Shown here piece after piece: positions 37,269 through 45,918 of a stretch of 64,000 nt of DNA (its first letter is position 1; every line of letters begins with the position of its first letter). The notes under the pieces are model-generated. The model made no database searches. It saw nothing but the letters and a program-made list of their open reading frames with translations, and was not told where the DNA came from. The translations under genes and the position numbers were made by a program. The DNA comes from Halostella litorea (GTDB lineage Archaea > Halobacteriota > Halobacteria > Halobacteriales > Natronoarchaeaceae), in contig NZ_SJER01000004.1 of assembly GCF_004785955.1 (NCBI RefSeq), positions 124,001-188,000 of the forward strand, given 5' to 3'.

Positions 37269-38297
37269 ATGCTGGACCAGCCGCGGATACCCGAGGAGTG
37301 GCACCGGATCGAAACGATCGAATCGCACACGGGCGGGGAGCCGCTCCGGATCGTCGTCGATGGCTTTCCGGACCTGGAGGGCGAAACGATCCTCGAACGG
37401 CGGCGTCAGCTGCGGGAGTCCCACGACGACCTCCGGACCGCGCTATTGTGGGAGCCGCGCGGGCACGCCGACATGTACGGCGCGGTCCTCACGGAGCCGG
37501 TCACCGACGAGGCCGACGTCGGCGTCCTGTTCACGACGAACGAGGGCTACAGTTCGATGTGTGGCCACGGGATCATCGCGCTCGGGACGGCCCTCGTCGA
37601 GACCGGGATGCTCCCGGCGAGCCCGCCGACGGCCAACGTCGCCTTCGACACCCCGGCGGGGCTCGTGAGGTCGACGGCCCGACTCGACGGGGAGAGGGTG
37701 ACGTCGGTCTCCTTCGAGAACGTCCCGTCGTTCGCCCCGCTCCTAGACGCGACCGTCGACGTCCCCGGCCACGGCGCGGTCGAGTTCGACCTCGGGTACG
37801 GGGGCGCGTTCTACGCCTACTGCGACGCCGACCAGTTCGGACTGAACCTCTCGCCGGACAACGCCGACGAGATACGCCGGACCGGGATGGCGGTAAAGCG
37901 GGCCGTCGCGGACGCGTTCGCCGTCGAACACCCGGTCGAGGACGACCTGAGCTTCCTGTACGGGACCATCTTTCGCGGGCCGGCCGCGGCCCAGGACCGT
38001 GACAGCCGGAACGTCTGCGTGTTCGCGGACGGCCAGATCGACCGCTCGCCGACGGGCACCGGCGTGAGCGGCCGGCTCGCCATCCGGCACGAACGCGGCG
38101 ACCTCGACGCAGGCGACGAGTTCGTCGTCGAAAGCGTCGTCGGGACGGCCTTCCGCGGGACGGTCGCGCGGGAGACGACGTACGGCGGCTACGACGCCGT
38201 GGTTCCCGAGATCGCCGGGAGCGCACACGTCACCGGGCGCAGCGAGTTCGTGATCGACCCCGACGACCCCCTCCGGGACGGCTTCTTCCTCAGCTAA
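37269..38297 (+). CDS. proline racemase family, predicted trans-3-hydroxy-L-proline dehydratase
   Basis: 342 residues, the two-lobed proline-racemase fold. The first active-site block is SSMCGHGII with Cys98. The second, DRSPTGTGVSGRLA, has Thr262 where racemases and 4-hydroxyproline epimerases have Cys. A Cys/Thr pair is the known signature of trans-3-hydroxy-L-proline dehydratase, which eliminates water to give pyrroline-2-carboxylate. IESHTGGEPLRIV and NVCVFADGQID blocks confirm the family. The upstream gene encodes the matching imine reductase, and proline dehydrogenase lies 3 kb downstream. Substrate is inferred, not proven. Confidence 0.88.
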   Translation: MLDQPRIPEEWHRIETIESHTGGEPLRIVVDGFPDLEGETILERRRQLRESHDDLRTALLWEPRGHADMYGAVLTEPVTDEADVGVLFTTNEGYSSMCGHGIIALGTALVETGMLPASPPTANVAFDTPAGLVRSTARLDGERVTSVSFENVPSFAPLLDATVDVPGHGAVEFDLGYGGAFYAYCDADQFGLNLSPDNADEIRRTGMAVKRAVADAFAVEHPVEDDLSFLYGTIFRGPAAAQDRDSRNVCVFADGQIDRSPTGTGVSGRLAIRHERGDLDAGDEFVVESVVGTAFRGTVARETTYGGYDAVVPEIAGSAHVTGRSEFVIDPDDPLRDGFFLS

Positions 38298-38353
38298 GCG
38301 GCGGCCGAACACGCGCCGACGCCCCGGTCGGGCCGGGGATGGCCGTGTCCGCG

Positions 38354-39850
38354 TCAGTCCTGACCCGGAGTGCCCACCGCCGACGGCCGATCGGTCGGCT
38401 CCCGGTCCGGCCACAGCAGGGAGGCACCGATCGCGGCGGCGAACCCGATCGGCGGCGCGATGAGCCGGACCGTGATGACCGCGTCCAGCCCGAGGCCGAC
38501 CCAGAGGATGGTCGCCCCGGGTCCGGCGACGAACGCGGCGACGAGGCCGGCCACGGAAAGGTCCCGCCGCCAGAAGAACACGAGGGTAAACGCCGGGCCG
38601 AAGGCGGAGAACAGCCCGGTGCCGGAGTAGCTCACGAGCGTGTACACCAGGTCCGACGTCAGCAACGCGATGGCGAGCCCGATCACGCCGACCGCGAACG
38701 TCGCCGCACGTGAGACGCGGAGCTGGGACGCCTCGCTGAACTCCTCGCCTTTCGTCAGGATCTCGTTGTAGACGTCCTGTGCGACCGCGGAGCTGGCGAC
38801 GACGATCTGCGAGGACGCCGTCGACATCATCGCCGCGAGCGCGCCGGCGAGGAGGACGCCCCCGAGCAGCCCCGGGAGGTGTTCCAGCACCATGAACGGG
38901 AGCACCATCTCGCGGTCCGCCTGCACGGCCGCCGGGGCCCCGTTGATGACGCGCGCGAGCAGCCCCAGCAGCACCGCACCGGAGGAGGTGAGGATCCCCC
39001 AGACGGTCGCCACGAGGATGGCCGAGCGGCGGTCGGCGTCGTTGCGGACCGCCATGAACCGGGCGTCGAGGTGGGGGTAGCCGCCCAGATACAGGAAGAA
39101 CCAGCTCAGGCTGGCCCCGAGGAACACGAGGGCGGCGGCGTCGGTCCGGCCGCCGAACCACGTCGCCCGGCTCCCGCCGGACGCGGCGAGGCCGCCCACG
39201 AGCGAGGTGGATGGGTCGAGGAAGACGGAGACGAGGAGATACCCCGGGAGCACGACGAGCGTGAACAGCATCAAAAGCGCCTGCATCACGTCGGTCCACA
39301 CGACCGAGGGGAACCCGCCGGCAAGCGAGTACGCCGTGACGACGACGCCGACGACGACGATACCGACGACGGGGTCGATCCCGAAGGCGTTCTGGAAGAT
39401 GTTGCCGCCGGCAAGGAACTGCGCCCCGACGTAGCCCATGTAGAACACGAAGGTGACCAGCGCCGGCAGCGCGCGGACGGCCGACGAATCGCCGGGGATC
39501 TTCTCCGCGAGGAGCCCGATCGGGGTGATCGCACCGGTCTCCTTCCGGCCCTCCATGAACGGCCGCGCGTAGACGATCCACTGGAAGATGGCCCCGCCGG
39601 TCGTGCCGACGAGCACCCAGACGGCGGAGAGGCCGACCGACCACGCCAGCCCCGGCACGCCCAGCAGGAGCCAGCCGGACATCCCGGAGCTTCGCTCCGA
39701 GAGCGCCAGCGCCCAGCCCGGAAGCTGGTCGCCGCCGAGGAAGAAGTCCTCGCCGGAGGAGACCAGCTTCGACCCCCAGTGGCCGATCGCGACCACGACG
39801 ATCAGATAGCCTACCAGCCCGACCACGGTGTTTACGCCTGCTTCTACCAC
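38354..39850 (-). CDS. sodium/solute symporter (SSS family, PutP-like), copy 2
   Basis: 498 residues, about 13 membrane spans, GTG start. It opens like copy 1 (NTVVGLVGYLIVVVAIGHWG), then DFFLGGDQLPGWALALSERSS, GGFPSVVWTDVMQALLM and AAMMSTASSQIVVASSAVAQDVY. It is strongly similar over its full length to 27897-29390. Its place between the hydroxyproline dehydratase gene and an IclR gene suggests import of hydroxyproline or proline. A TATA-like TTTTATATTGCTATA (39865-39880, minus) lies before the start. It converges with the dehydratase gene. Confidence 0.9.
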   Translation of the reverse strand: MVEAGVNTVVGLVGYLIVVVAIGHWGSKLVSSGEDFFLGGDQLPGWALALSERSSGMSGWLLLGVPGLAWSVGLSAVWVLVGTTGGAIFQWIVYARPFMEGRKETGAITPIGLLAEKIPGDSSAVRALPALVTFVFYMGYVGAQFLAGGNIFQNAFGIDPVVGIVVVGVVVTAYSLAGGFPSVVWTDVMQALLMLFTLVVLPGYLLVSVFLDPSTSLVGGLAASGGSRATWFGGRTDAAALVFLGASLSWFFLYLGGYPHLDARFMAVRNDADRRSAILVATVWGILTSSGAVLLGLLARVINGAPAAVQADREMVLPFMVLEHLPGLLGGVLLAGALAAMMSTASSQIVVASSAVAQDVYNEILTKGEEFSEASQLRVSRAATFAVGVIGLAIALLTSDLVYTLVSYSGTGLFSAFGPAFTLVFFWRRDLSVAGLVAAFVAGPGATILWVGLGLDAVITVRLIAPPIGFAAAIGASLLWPDREPTDRPSAVGTPGQD

Positions 39851-39919
39851 GCTCCGAAAATAAATATAGCAATATAAAAGCGCTGTGATCCGCCGTAACC
39901 ACCGGAGGCGCGACGCCGG

Positions 39920-40672
39920 TCAGCCGAGTTCGGCCTCTATCTCGTCGATCGTGTCGAACAGCCGCCCGACGGTGCTTTGCTCGATCTGCTCGTCGGTCAG
40001 CCGGTAGGTCGGCCCGTCGACCGCGAGGCCGCCCAGCACGCTCCCGTCGGGCTTCGTTATCTTCGCGCCCACGCTCCGGAGCCCCTCGCGCTGTTCCTCG
40101 TCGTTGACCGCGTACCCCTGCTCGGCGATGCGGTCGAGTTCCGCCCGCAGTTCGTCCCGGTCCGTGATCGTCTGCTCCGTCAGCGCCGGGAGCCCCCAGC
40201 GGTCGATGATCTCGTCGATGCGCTCGTCCGACATCTCGGCGAGCAACACCTTCCCGTTGGCCGTCGCGTGCATGTGGAGGTACTGGCCGATCTTGAAGTC
40301 GGTCATCGCGGAGCCGCCGATGTTGTGGTACACCACGACGAGCCGGCCGTTCTCCTCGGTGGAGAAGGTGATCTCCTCCGGGATTTCGTCGGCGAGGTCG
40401 CGGGCCTTCGAGCGCACGACGTCGAACGCGGGCTCCTTGCGCCGCGCGCGCTCGGCGTGGGAGAGAAAGCGCAGGCCGAGCTGGTAGGTCCCGTCCTCCT
40501 TCACCACGTAGCCGAGCTTCTCGAGGGTGGCCAGGTGGTAGTACAGCGAGCTTTTCGAGAGGTCGAGCCGCGACCTGAGCTCCGCGAACGTCGCCCCGCC
40601 CGCGTCCTCGATGACGTGGACGACTGCAAAGGACGTCTCAGTCGTCGAGAACGTCCGGGTTTCGTCGGTCAT
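39920..40672 (-). CDS. IclR family transcriptional regulator
   Basis: 250 residues. Winged HTH with FAELRSRLDLSKSSLYYHLATLEKLGYV (about 28-55) and the effector domain with LHMHATANGKVLLAEMS, AEQGYAVNDEEQREGLRSVGA and LGGLAVDGPTYRL. It is upstream of and on the same strand as the symporter (70-bp gap), so it may be co-transcribed with it. It is the best local candidate for binding the ATTAC-N12-GTAAT element 236 bp from its start codon, though IclR sites vary. It is homologous to the IclR at 19340, and both sit beside a copy of the element. Confidence 0.92.
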   Translation of the reverse strand: MTDETRTFSTTETSFAVVHVIEDAGGATFAELRSRLDLSKSSLYYHLATLEKLGYVVKEDGTYQLGLRFLSHAERARRKEPAFDVVRSKARDLADEIPEEITFSTEENGRLVVVYHNIGGSAMTDFKIGQYLHMHATANGKVLLAEMSDERIDEIIDRWGLPALTEQTITDRDELRAELDRIAEQGYAVNDEEQREGLRSVGAKITKPDGSVLGGLAVDGPTYRLTDEQIEQSTVGRLFDTIDEIEAELG

Positions 40673-41133
40673 TGTCCCACGGCACGCGCCCCGCCCACAA
40701 AAGAGTTCGCATCATGTGAACCATGGGCTCCGGCCGTTCATACGTTCCCTACAGCGGCGATATCGTACCTGTTAGCAGGACGAACACGGGATCGCTGGCG
40801 TCCGCGGAGACTGCGACCGCGACGGCTACGGCGGCGATCAGCCCGATCTATCCTCGTTTCACAATATACGAACTCGTTCGTCGGACGGCTCCGAATAGCG
40901 GACAATAATTACATTCCTAGTTGTGTAATACCACGCCCCGCCCGGGCGCGTCGTGGAGTCTGGCCCGGCGTGGATCCGTCACGGCTACCGGTTCACGGGG
41001 CGCAATAGTTCACAATGCTCGAAACGACGGGTTCACGGGTTCTGCGGCCGCAGTACGACGATCGCGTGCGGCTGTCGTTCCCTTATTTGATTGGATAGGA
41101 TCTTTTTTGTCGATCGAACCGACACTGGCTATC
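40673..41133. other. intergenic region between IclR and proline dehydrogenase
   Basis: 461 bp. It contains the palindromic element at 40908-40929 and a TATA-like CTTATTTGATTGG around 41081-41094, about 45 bp before the chosen start. A 71-residue in-frame extension of the downstream ORF crosses this region but is not protein-like. Confidence 0.5.
40908..40929. promoter_or_regulatory. ATTAC-N12-GTAAT palindromic element, copy 4
   Basis: ATTACATTCCTAGTTGTGTAAT lies between the divergent IclR and proline dehydrogenase genes. Its TACATTCCT and GTGTAATA parts recur at 799-817 before hyuA, with a spacer two bases shorter. Confidence 0.55.
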
Positions 41134-41967
41134 GTGATTCCGCCGATCGCGAACAACTTCGTGGCTGCCGAATCGACGGAGGGGGCGCTGGAGTACGCCG
41201 CCGACCTCAACGGCCGGGGCGTCAGTGCCATCCTCAACCTCCTCGGCGAGCACTACGACGAGCGCGGCCCCGCGGCCGAGGACGCCGAGGAGTACCGCCG
41301 CCTGACCGCCGAGATAGCCGAGCGCGGGCTCGACGCGTCGATCAGCGTCAAACCCAGCCAGGTCGGACTCGACGTCGGCGACGACGCCTTCGCCGAGAAC
41401 CTCACCGACATCGTCGGCAACGCCATCGACCACGACGTCTTCGTCTGGGTCGACATGGAGGACCACACGACGACGGACGCGACGCTCGATGCCGTCGTCG
41501 AGAACGCCGAACGCGACGGGGCCGAGGTCGGCGTCGCCATCCAGGCGAACCTCAAGCGGACCGGCGACGACCTCGAACGCCTCGCCGCGACCGACGCGAC
41601 CGTCCGCCTCGTCAAGGGGGCGTACGACGAACCCGCGTCGGTCGCCCACACGGACAAATCGCGGGTGAACGAGGCCTACGAGGAACACCTCGACTACCTC
41701 TTCAGCGAGTTCGACCGCGTCGCCGTCGGGAGCCACGACCCACAGATGATCTCGCGCGCCCGACGCCTCCACGAGGAGTACGGCACGCCCTACGAGATAC
41801 AGATGCTCATGGGGGTGCGCGAGGACGCCCAGTTCGACCTCGCGGCCGAGGACGTGTGCGTCGTCCAGTACGTCCCCTACGGGTCGAAGTGGGCGCAGTA
41901 CTTCTACCGCCGCGTCATGGAGCGCAAGGAGAACCTCCTCTTTGCCGCCCGCGCGATCCTGCCGTGA
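41134..41967 (+). CDS. proline dehydrogenase (archaeal/PutA-domain type)
   Basis: 277 residues from the GTG at 41134 (VIPPIANNFVAAEST). The FAD TIM barrel shows RGVSAILNLLGEHY, ISVKPSQVGLDVGDD, VFVWVDMEDHTTTD, VRLVKGAYDEPASVA, and the C-terminal substrate motif YFYRRVMERKENLLFAARAIL (Arg-Arg). It oxidises L-proline to P5C, reducing FAD, and feeds the membrane quinone pool directly or through ETF. Length equals that of haloarchaeal single-domain ProDH; the longer ORF from 40921 adds non-homologous residues, and a TTG at 41107 is another option. The next gene is an aldehyde dehydrogenase. Confidence 0.9.
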   Translation: MIPPIANNFVAAESTEGALEYAADLNGRGVSAILNLLGEHYDERGPAAEDAEEYRRLTAEIAERGLDASISVKPSQVGLDVGDDAFAENLTDIVGNAIDHDVFVWVDMEDHTTTDATLDAVVENAERDGAEVGVAIQANLKRTGDDLERLAATDATVRLVKGAYDEPASVAHTDKSRVNEAYEEHLDYLFSEFDRVAVGSHDPQMISRARRLHEEYGTPYEIQMLMGVREDAQFDLAAEDVCVVQYVPYGSKWAQYFYRRVMERKENLLFAARAILP

Positions 41968-42120
41968 CGCCGCCGTCCGGCACCGACACTCCTTCCGTCC
42001 CCGACAATCGCCCGGGAAACGGCCACGGAACCCGACAACCCCCGCTCAAGTAGTGGAACATCACCCGACCCCGACCATGGAAGGGACGGGGTTCTACTAC
42101 GTCGGGCGAGACGAGCGCGT

Positions 42121-43656
42121 ATGAGTCAGGGAAGCGGTTCCGAGACGCACCAGCACTACATCGCCGGCAAGTGGACCGACGGCGAGGGCACGGAGACGTT
42201 CGAGAGCACTAATCCCGCGACCGGCGAATCCTTGGGCGAGTTCCGCCGGGGCACAGAGGCCGACGTCGACCGGGCGATGGCCGCCGCAGACGACGCCTTC
42301 GAGGAGTGGCGCGAACTCTCCCGCATCGACCGCGCCGAGTACCTCTGGGACATCTACCACGAACTCCGCGACCGACACGACGAACTCGGCCAAATCGTCA
42401 CCAAGGAGTGCGGCAAGGAGATCAGCGAGGGCAAAGCCGACGTCACCGAGGCCTGGCACATGGTCGAGTGGGCCGCCGGCGACGCCCGCCACCCCAAGGG
42501 CGACGTCGTCCCCAGCGAGATCCCCGAAAAAGACGCCTACATGCGCCGCAAGCCCCGCGGCGTCGTCGGCTGTATCACCCCCTGGAACTTCCCCGTCGCC
42601 ATCCCCTTCTGGCACATGGCCGTCTCGCTGGTCGAGGGCAACACCGTCGTCTGGAAGCCCGCCGAGCAAACCCCCTGGTGTGGCCAGGTCATCGCCGAAA
42701 TGTTCGAGGACGCCGGCATCCCCGACGGCGTGTTCAACATGGTCCAGGGCTTCGGCGACGCCGGCAACGCCATCGTCCAGGACGACCGCACCGACACCGT
42801 CCTCTTTACCGGCTCCGCGGAAGTCGGCCACCAGATCGCCGACACCGTCGGCGGCACCCCCGGCAAACTCGCCGCCTGCGAAATGGGCGGCAAAAACGGC
42901 ATCGTCGTCACCGAACAGGCTGACCTCGACATCGCCGTCCATTCGGCCGTCATGTCCAGCTTCAAAACCACTGGCCAGCGCTGTGTCTCTTCGGAGCGCC
43001 TCATCGTCCACACGGACGTCTACGACGAGTTCAAGGAGCGCTTCGTCGAGATCGCCGAACAGGTCGCCGTCGGCGATCCCCTCGACGACGAGACGTTCAT
43101 GGGACCGGCCATCGAACCCGACCACGTCGAGAAAATTCAGAAGTACAACGACCTCGCACAGCAGGAGGGCGCGAACGTGCTCGTCGACCGCGCGGAACTC
43201 GACGACGATGAAATCCCCGAGGGCCACGCCGAGGGCAACTGGGTTGGCCCGTTCGTTTACGAGGTCGACTACGACGAGGACCTGCGCTGCCTGAAGGAGG
43301 AGGTGTTCGGCCCCCACGTCGCCCTGGTCGAGTACGAGGGCGACATCGAGCGCGCGGTGGAGATCCACAACGACACGCCGTACGGGCTGGCCGGCGCGGT
43401 CATCAGCGAGGACTACCGCCAGATCAACTACTACCGCGACCACGCGGAAGTGGGCCTGGCGTACGGTAACCTGCCCTGTATCGGCGCTGAAGTGCAGCTA
43501 CCGTTCGGCGGCGTCAAGAAGTCCGGCAACGGCTACCCGAGCGCCCGTGAAGTGATCGAGGCCGTCACCGAGCGCACCGCCTGGACGCTCAACAACTCCA
43601 CCGACATCGAGATGGCACAGGGTCTCTCTGCTGACATCACTACCCAGGACGACTGA
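42121..43656 (+). CDS. aldehyde dehydrogenase, probable second P5C/glutamate-semialdehyde dehydrogenase
   Basis: 511 residues. Catalytic Glu254 (CEMGGKNG) and Cys288 (GQRCVSSERL), 34 apart. The coenzyme region is CITPWNFPVAIPFWHM and TVVWKPAEQTP. It differs in group from the RocA-type protein at 25989 (GQRCVSS rather than GQKCSAT), but its place 153 bp after proline dehydrogenase suggests it completes proline oxidation to glutamate. Other semialdehydes are possible. Codons in the first two-thirds favour C-ending triplets more strongly than the neighbours. Two enzymes for one step imply different regulation or substrates. Confidence 0.85.
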   Translation: MSQGSGSETHQHYIAGKWTDGEGTETFESTNPATGESLGEFRRGTEADVDRAMAAADDAFEEWRELSRIDRAEYLWDIYHELRDRHDELGQIVTKECGKEISEGKADVTEAWHMVEWAAGDARHPKGDVVPSEIPEKDAYMRRKPRGVVGCITPWNFPVAIPFWHMAVSLVEGNTVVWKPAEQTPWCGQVIAEMFEDAGIPDGVFNMVQGFGDAGNAIVQDDRTDTVLFTGSAEVGHQIADTVGGTPGKLAACEMGGKNGIVVTEQADLDIAVHSAVMSSFKTTGQRCVSSERLIVHTDVYDEFKERFVEIAEQVAVGDPLDDETFMGPAIEPDHVEKIQKYNDLAQQEGANVLVDRAELDDDEIPEGHAEGNWVGPFVYEVDYDEDLRCLKEEVFGPHVALVEYEGDIERAVEIHNDTPYGLAGAVISEDYRQINYYRDHAEVGLAYGNLPCIGAEVQLPFGGVKKSGNGYPSAREVIEAVTERTAWTLNNSTDIEMAQGLSADITTQDD

Positions 43657-43744
43657 GCGCGACGACCCGACGAGCGGCCGCCGGGGCACCCCTCCCATGG
43701 TCGGGTCGGTGTATACTGGCTACCGGGGGTTCGTACTAGGCACG

Positions 43745-43852
43745 ATGGAAGCCGACAGGAACTGTCCGGTCTGCGAGGCGCTGACGCGGGACGTCGCCGG
43801 CATCGAACGCTGTACCGAGTGCCACTGGCTGTACCCTCAGGGTGCTGACTGA
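43745..43852 (+). CDS. 35-residue zinc-knuckle microprotein
   Basis: ATG at 43745 to TGA at 43852. Two Cys pairs, CPVC and CTEC, are separated by 12 residues, and the C-terminus is HWLYPQGAD. This is a minimal zinc-ribbon. Its ending (CxWxxPxGxD) parallels the 48-residue protein at 29600, and the spacing between knuckles is the same. It overlaps the first possible start of the HTH gene that follows, suggesting a small co-transcribed pair. Confidence 0.65.
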   Translation: MEADRNCPVCEALTRDVAGIERCTECHWLYPQGAD

Positions 43853-43871
43853 CCGAACCCAGTGGACACCG

Positions 43872-44072
43872 ATGGAGAGACGCGTCCTCGGCCAACTGTA
43901 CAGGCTCGAACCTCTGGGAATGGAGCAACTCATCGACCGGACCGAAGGGCATCCCTTTCTGGTCGAGGAGTGCTGTATGCGGTTGTTCAGGGACGGCCTC
44001 GTCACCACCGACAGCCCCGGCGTCTACCGTCTGACCGCGGAGGGACACCGGCGGTACAGGGACGTCGAGTGA
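43872..44072 (+). CDS. minimal winged-helix protein
   Basis: 66 residues from ATG 43872, or 76 from GTG 43842. It is a single winged helix: MERRVLGQLYRLEPLGMEQLIDR, HPFLVEECCMRLFRDGLVTT, VYRLTAEGHRRYRD. The final TAEGHRRY is the usual wing of PadR/MarR-like domains. No effector domain exists, so it may act with a partner such as the zinc-knuckle microprotein directly upstream. Confidence 0.7.
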   Translation: MERRVLGQLYRLEPLGMEQLIDRTEGHPFLVEECCMRLFRDGLVTTDSPGVYRLTAEGHRRYRDVE

Positions 44073-44802
44073 CCACAGCGCGGTGTGAAACGACGGACGA
44101 CGCCTCGGATTGTGGCCGGGATGACAGGACCAACGAGGCTCGGCGTCGAACGCGTTTCGAGAGATAGATAAAATAAAAATAATACATCAATTTCTTATAG
44201 CTACGATTCATGACGTGTCGTGTGTCGTATGAAAACGGGTGCAAAAGCCCAACTGACAGCATGCGGACGGATTCGGTCGGTGGGACGAGTAACGGTGATA
44301 CACTCCGTCGTTCGAAGCGTCCGGAAGCGATCGAACGTCGCCTCCGAACGGATACGAACGTATTAAGCGCTCTCAAGCGCAAATACTATCGTTACACTGG
44401 TCATCAGATCCCCGCAACGATGTCGGCGCATCAAGGACCGTCGACGTGGCATCGGGAGAGCGGACCGCCGGCGACGAATCGAGTCCCGGGAGCCAGATCG
44501 TGTGAACGAATACATGAAGTACTTGGATACATAACTAGACAGTAGAGATAGCAAATAACACGGATTCTCGATAGGTAAATACGGCGGCCGAACACCGCAA
44601 GGGGACATCGCAACAGCCCCTCACGGAAGGAGCGGCGACGTGAGCGCTGTCGGAGGAAAAAGGCGTCACTGCGTCTATCGGGGGAGGGCCTCAAACGACG
44701 GCGGGACGAAACCGAGGTCACCGGGTCGTGGCGGGCCGGTTCCGACGACGCCGAAGGCATTCGCAACGGAGTACATATGCCTGCTGGAGAGAGGTACGAA
44801 CG
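44073..44802. other. 730-bp AT-richer gap
   Basis: Lower GC than either side, with AT-only stretches around 44165-44215 and 44520-44580. ORFs of 81-126 residues on both strands have no recognisable domain and contain many Arg/Ser repeats typical of shadow frames. This may be decayed foreign DNA. A TATA-like ACATATG at 44773 lies about 28 bp before the next gene's ATG. Confidence 0.45.
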
Positions 44803-45861
44803 ATGACGGAACTCAGCCTCCTCGGTCGGTCCGCGGACGAGTCCCGACGGGAACTGTACGACGCGCTGACGGACGCGGAGCCCGGCGACGAACTCGCCGT
44901 CGAGGCCGACCGGGACGTCGACGCGCACCTGGTCAGATACCAGATCGACCGGGGCCGCGCGCTCGACTGGGAGTACGCGCACCCGGACGCGGAGCCGAGG
45001 GAACTCCGGGTGACCAAGGGCGAACCGCTGGCCGAGGGCGAACTCGGAACGATCGACGTGCGGGACCTGAAGCCACAGCGGCGACACGAGGCCCTCCTCG
45101 ACATCTTCGACGAACTGGAGCCGGACGAGGGGTTCGTCCTCGTCAACGACCACGACCCCAAGCCGCTGTATCACGAACTGAAGTCGATGCACGGCGACGT
45201 GGTCGAGTGGGAGTACCGGAACCGCGGGTCGGACGGATGGCGGGTCGCGGTTGTCAAGACCGGCGAGTCCGACGCCGACGACGACGACGTCGTCACGCGG
45301 TACGACGTCCGGGAAATCCCCAAGCAGGAGCGGCACCCGACGATCCATCACCGGTACGGGATGATCCCGGAGGGCGGGACGATGGAACTGATCGCCCCGC
45401 ACGAGCCGAAACCGCTCCGCCGCGAGTTCCGCCAGCAGTACGGCGGCTCGTTCGCCTGGAACGTCGTCGAGAAGGAGCCGGGCCGCTGCCGCGTCCGGAT
45501 CACGAAGGCGCGCGAGGCGGACGACGGGGCCGCCGACGAACCGGAGCGCGACGCGTCCGACGCACCGTCGGGCGACGGGTCGCTCGAAATCCGCGAGGAA
45601 CTGGACGTCCGGGACCGTCCCCCGGCACAGCGCCACGAACTGATCTTCGAGTCCTACGCCGACCTCGACGACGGCGAGGGGTTCGTCCTCGTCAACGACC
45701 ACGACCCCAAGCCGCTGTACCACCAGTTCGAAGCCGAGGCCGGGCCGGAGTTCCGCTGGGAGTACCGACAGAAGGAGCCCGGGGAGTTCAGGGTCGTCAT
45801 CGGAAAGGCCGAACGCGTGGGGAGCGCGACGTCCGACGAGGGACCGACGACGCCGTTCTGA
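44803..45861 (+). CDS. protein with four tandem DUF2249-type modules
   Basis: 352 residues, four repeats of about 75-80. Modules 2 and 4 share VRDxxPxxRHExxFxxxxxLxxxEGFVLVNDHDPKPLYHxF (about 87-128 and 268-310). Modules 1 (1-72) and 3 (about 163-240) keep the ending RVRITKA/ELRVTKG but have lost the HDPKPL loop or changed it to HEPKPLRREF. DUF2249 modules occur with nitric-oxide and nitrogen-oxide metabolism proteins in haloarchaea and may bind a small ligand through the His-Asp-Pro loop; function is unproven. It is alone on its strand. The start at 44803 gives a short leader. Confidence 0.8.
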   Translation: MTELSLLGRSADESRRELYDALTDAEPGDELAVEADRDVDAHLVRYQIDRGRALDWEYAHPDAEPRELRVTKGEPLAEGELGTIDVRDLKPQRRHEALLDIFDELEPDEGFVLVNDHDPKPLYHELKSMHGDVVEWEYRNRGSDGWRVAVVKTGESDADDDDVVTRYDVREIPKQERHPTIHHRYGMIPEGGTMELIAPHEPKPLRREFRQQYGGSFAWNVVEKEPGRCRVRITKAREADDGAADEPERDASDAPSGDGSLEIREELDVRDRPPAQRHELIFESYADLDDGEGFVLVNDHDPKPLYHQFEAEAGPEFRWEYRQKEPGEFRVVIGKAERVGSATSDEGPTTPF

Positions 45862-45918
45862 TCGGGTACGGTCGCCCGACACTCCAAGACCGGAGTGGCC
45901 GCCGGTCAACGGGAACTA

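Noticed and set aside
37269-38297. Proline racemase or 4-hydroxyproline 2-epimerase
   Set aside because: Both need two Cys; here the second is Thr262.
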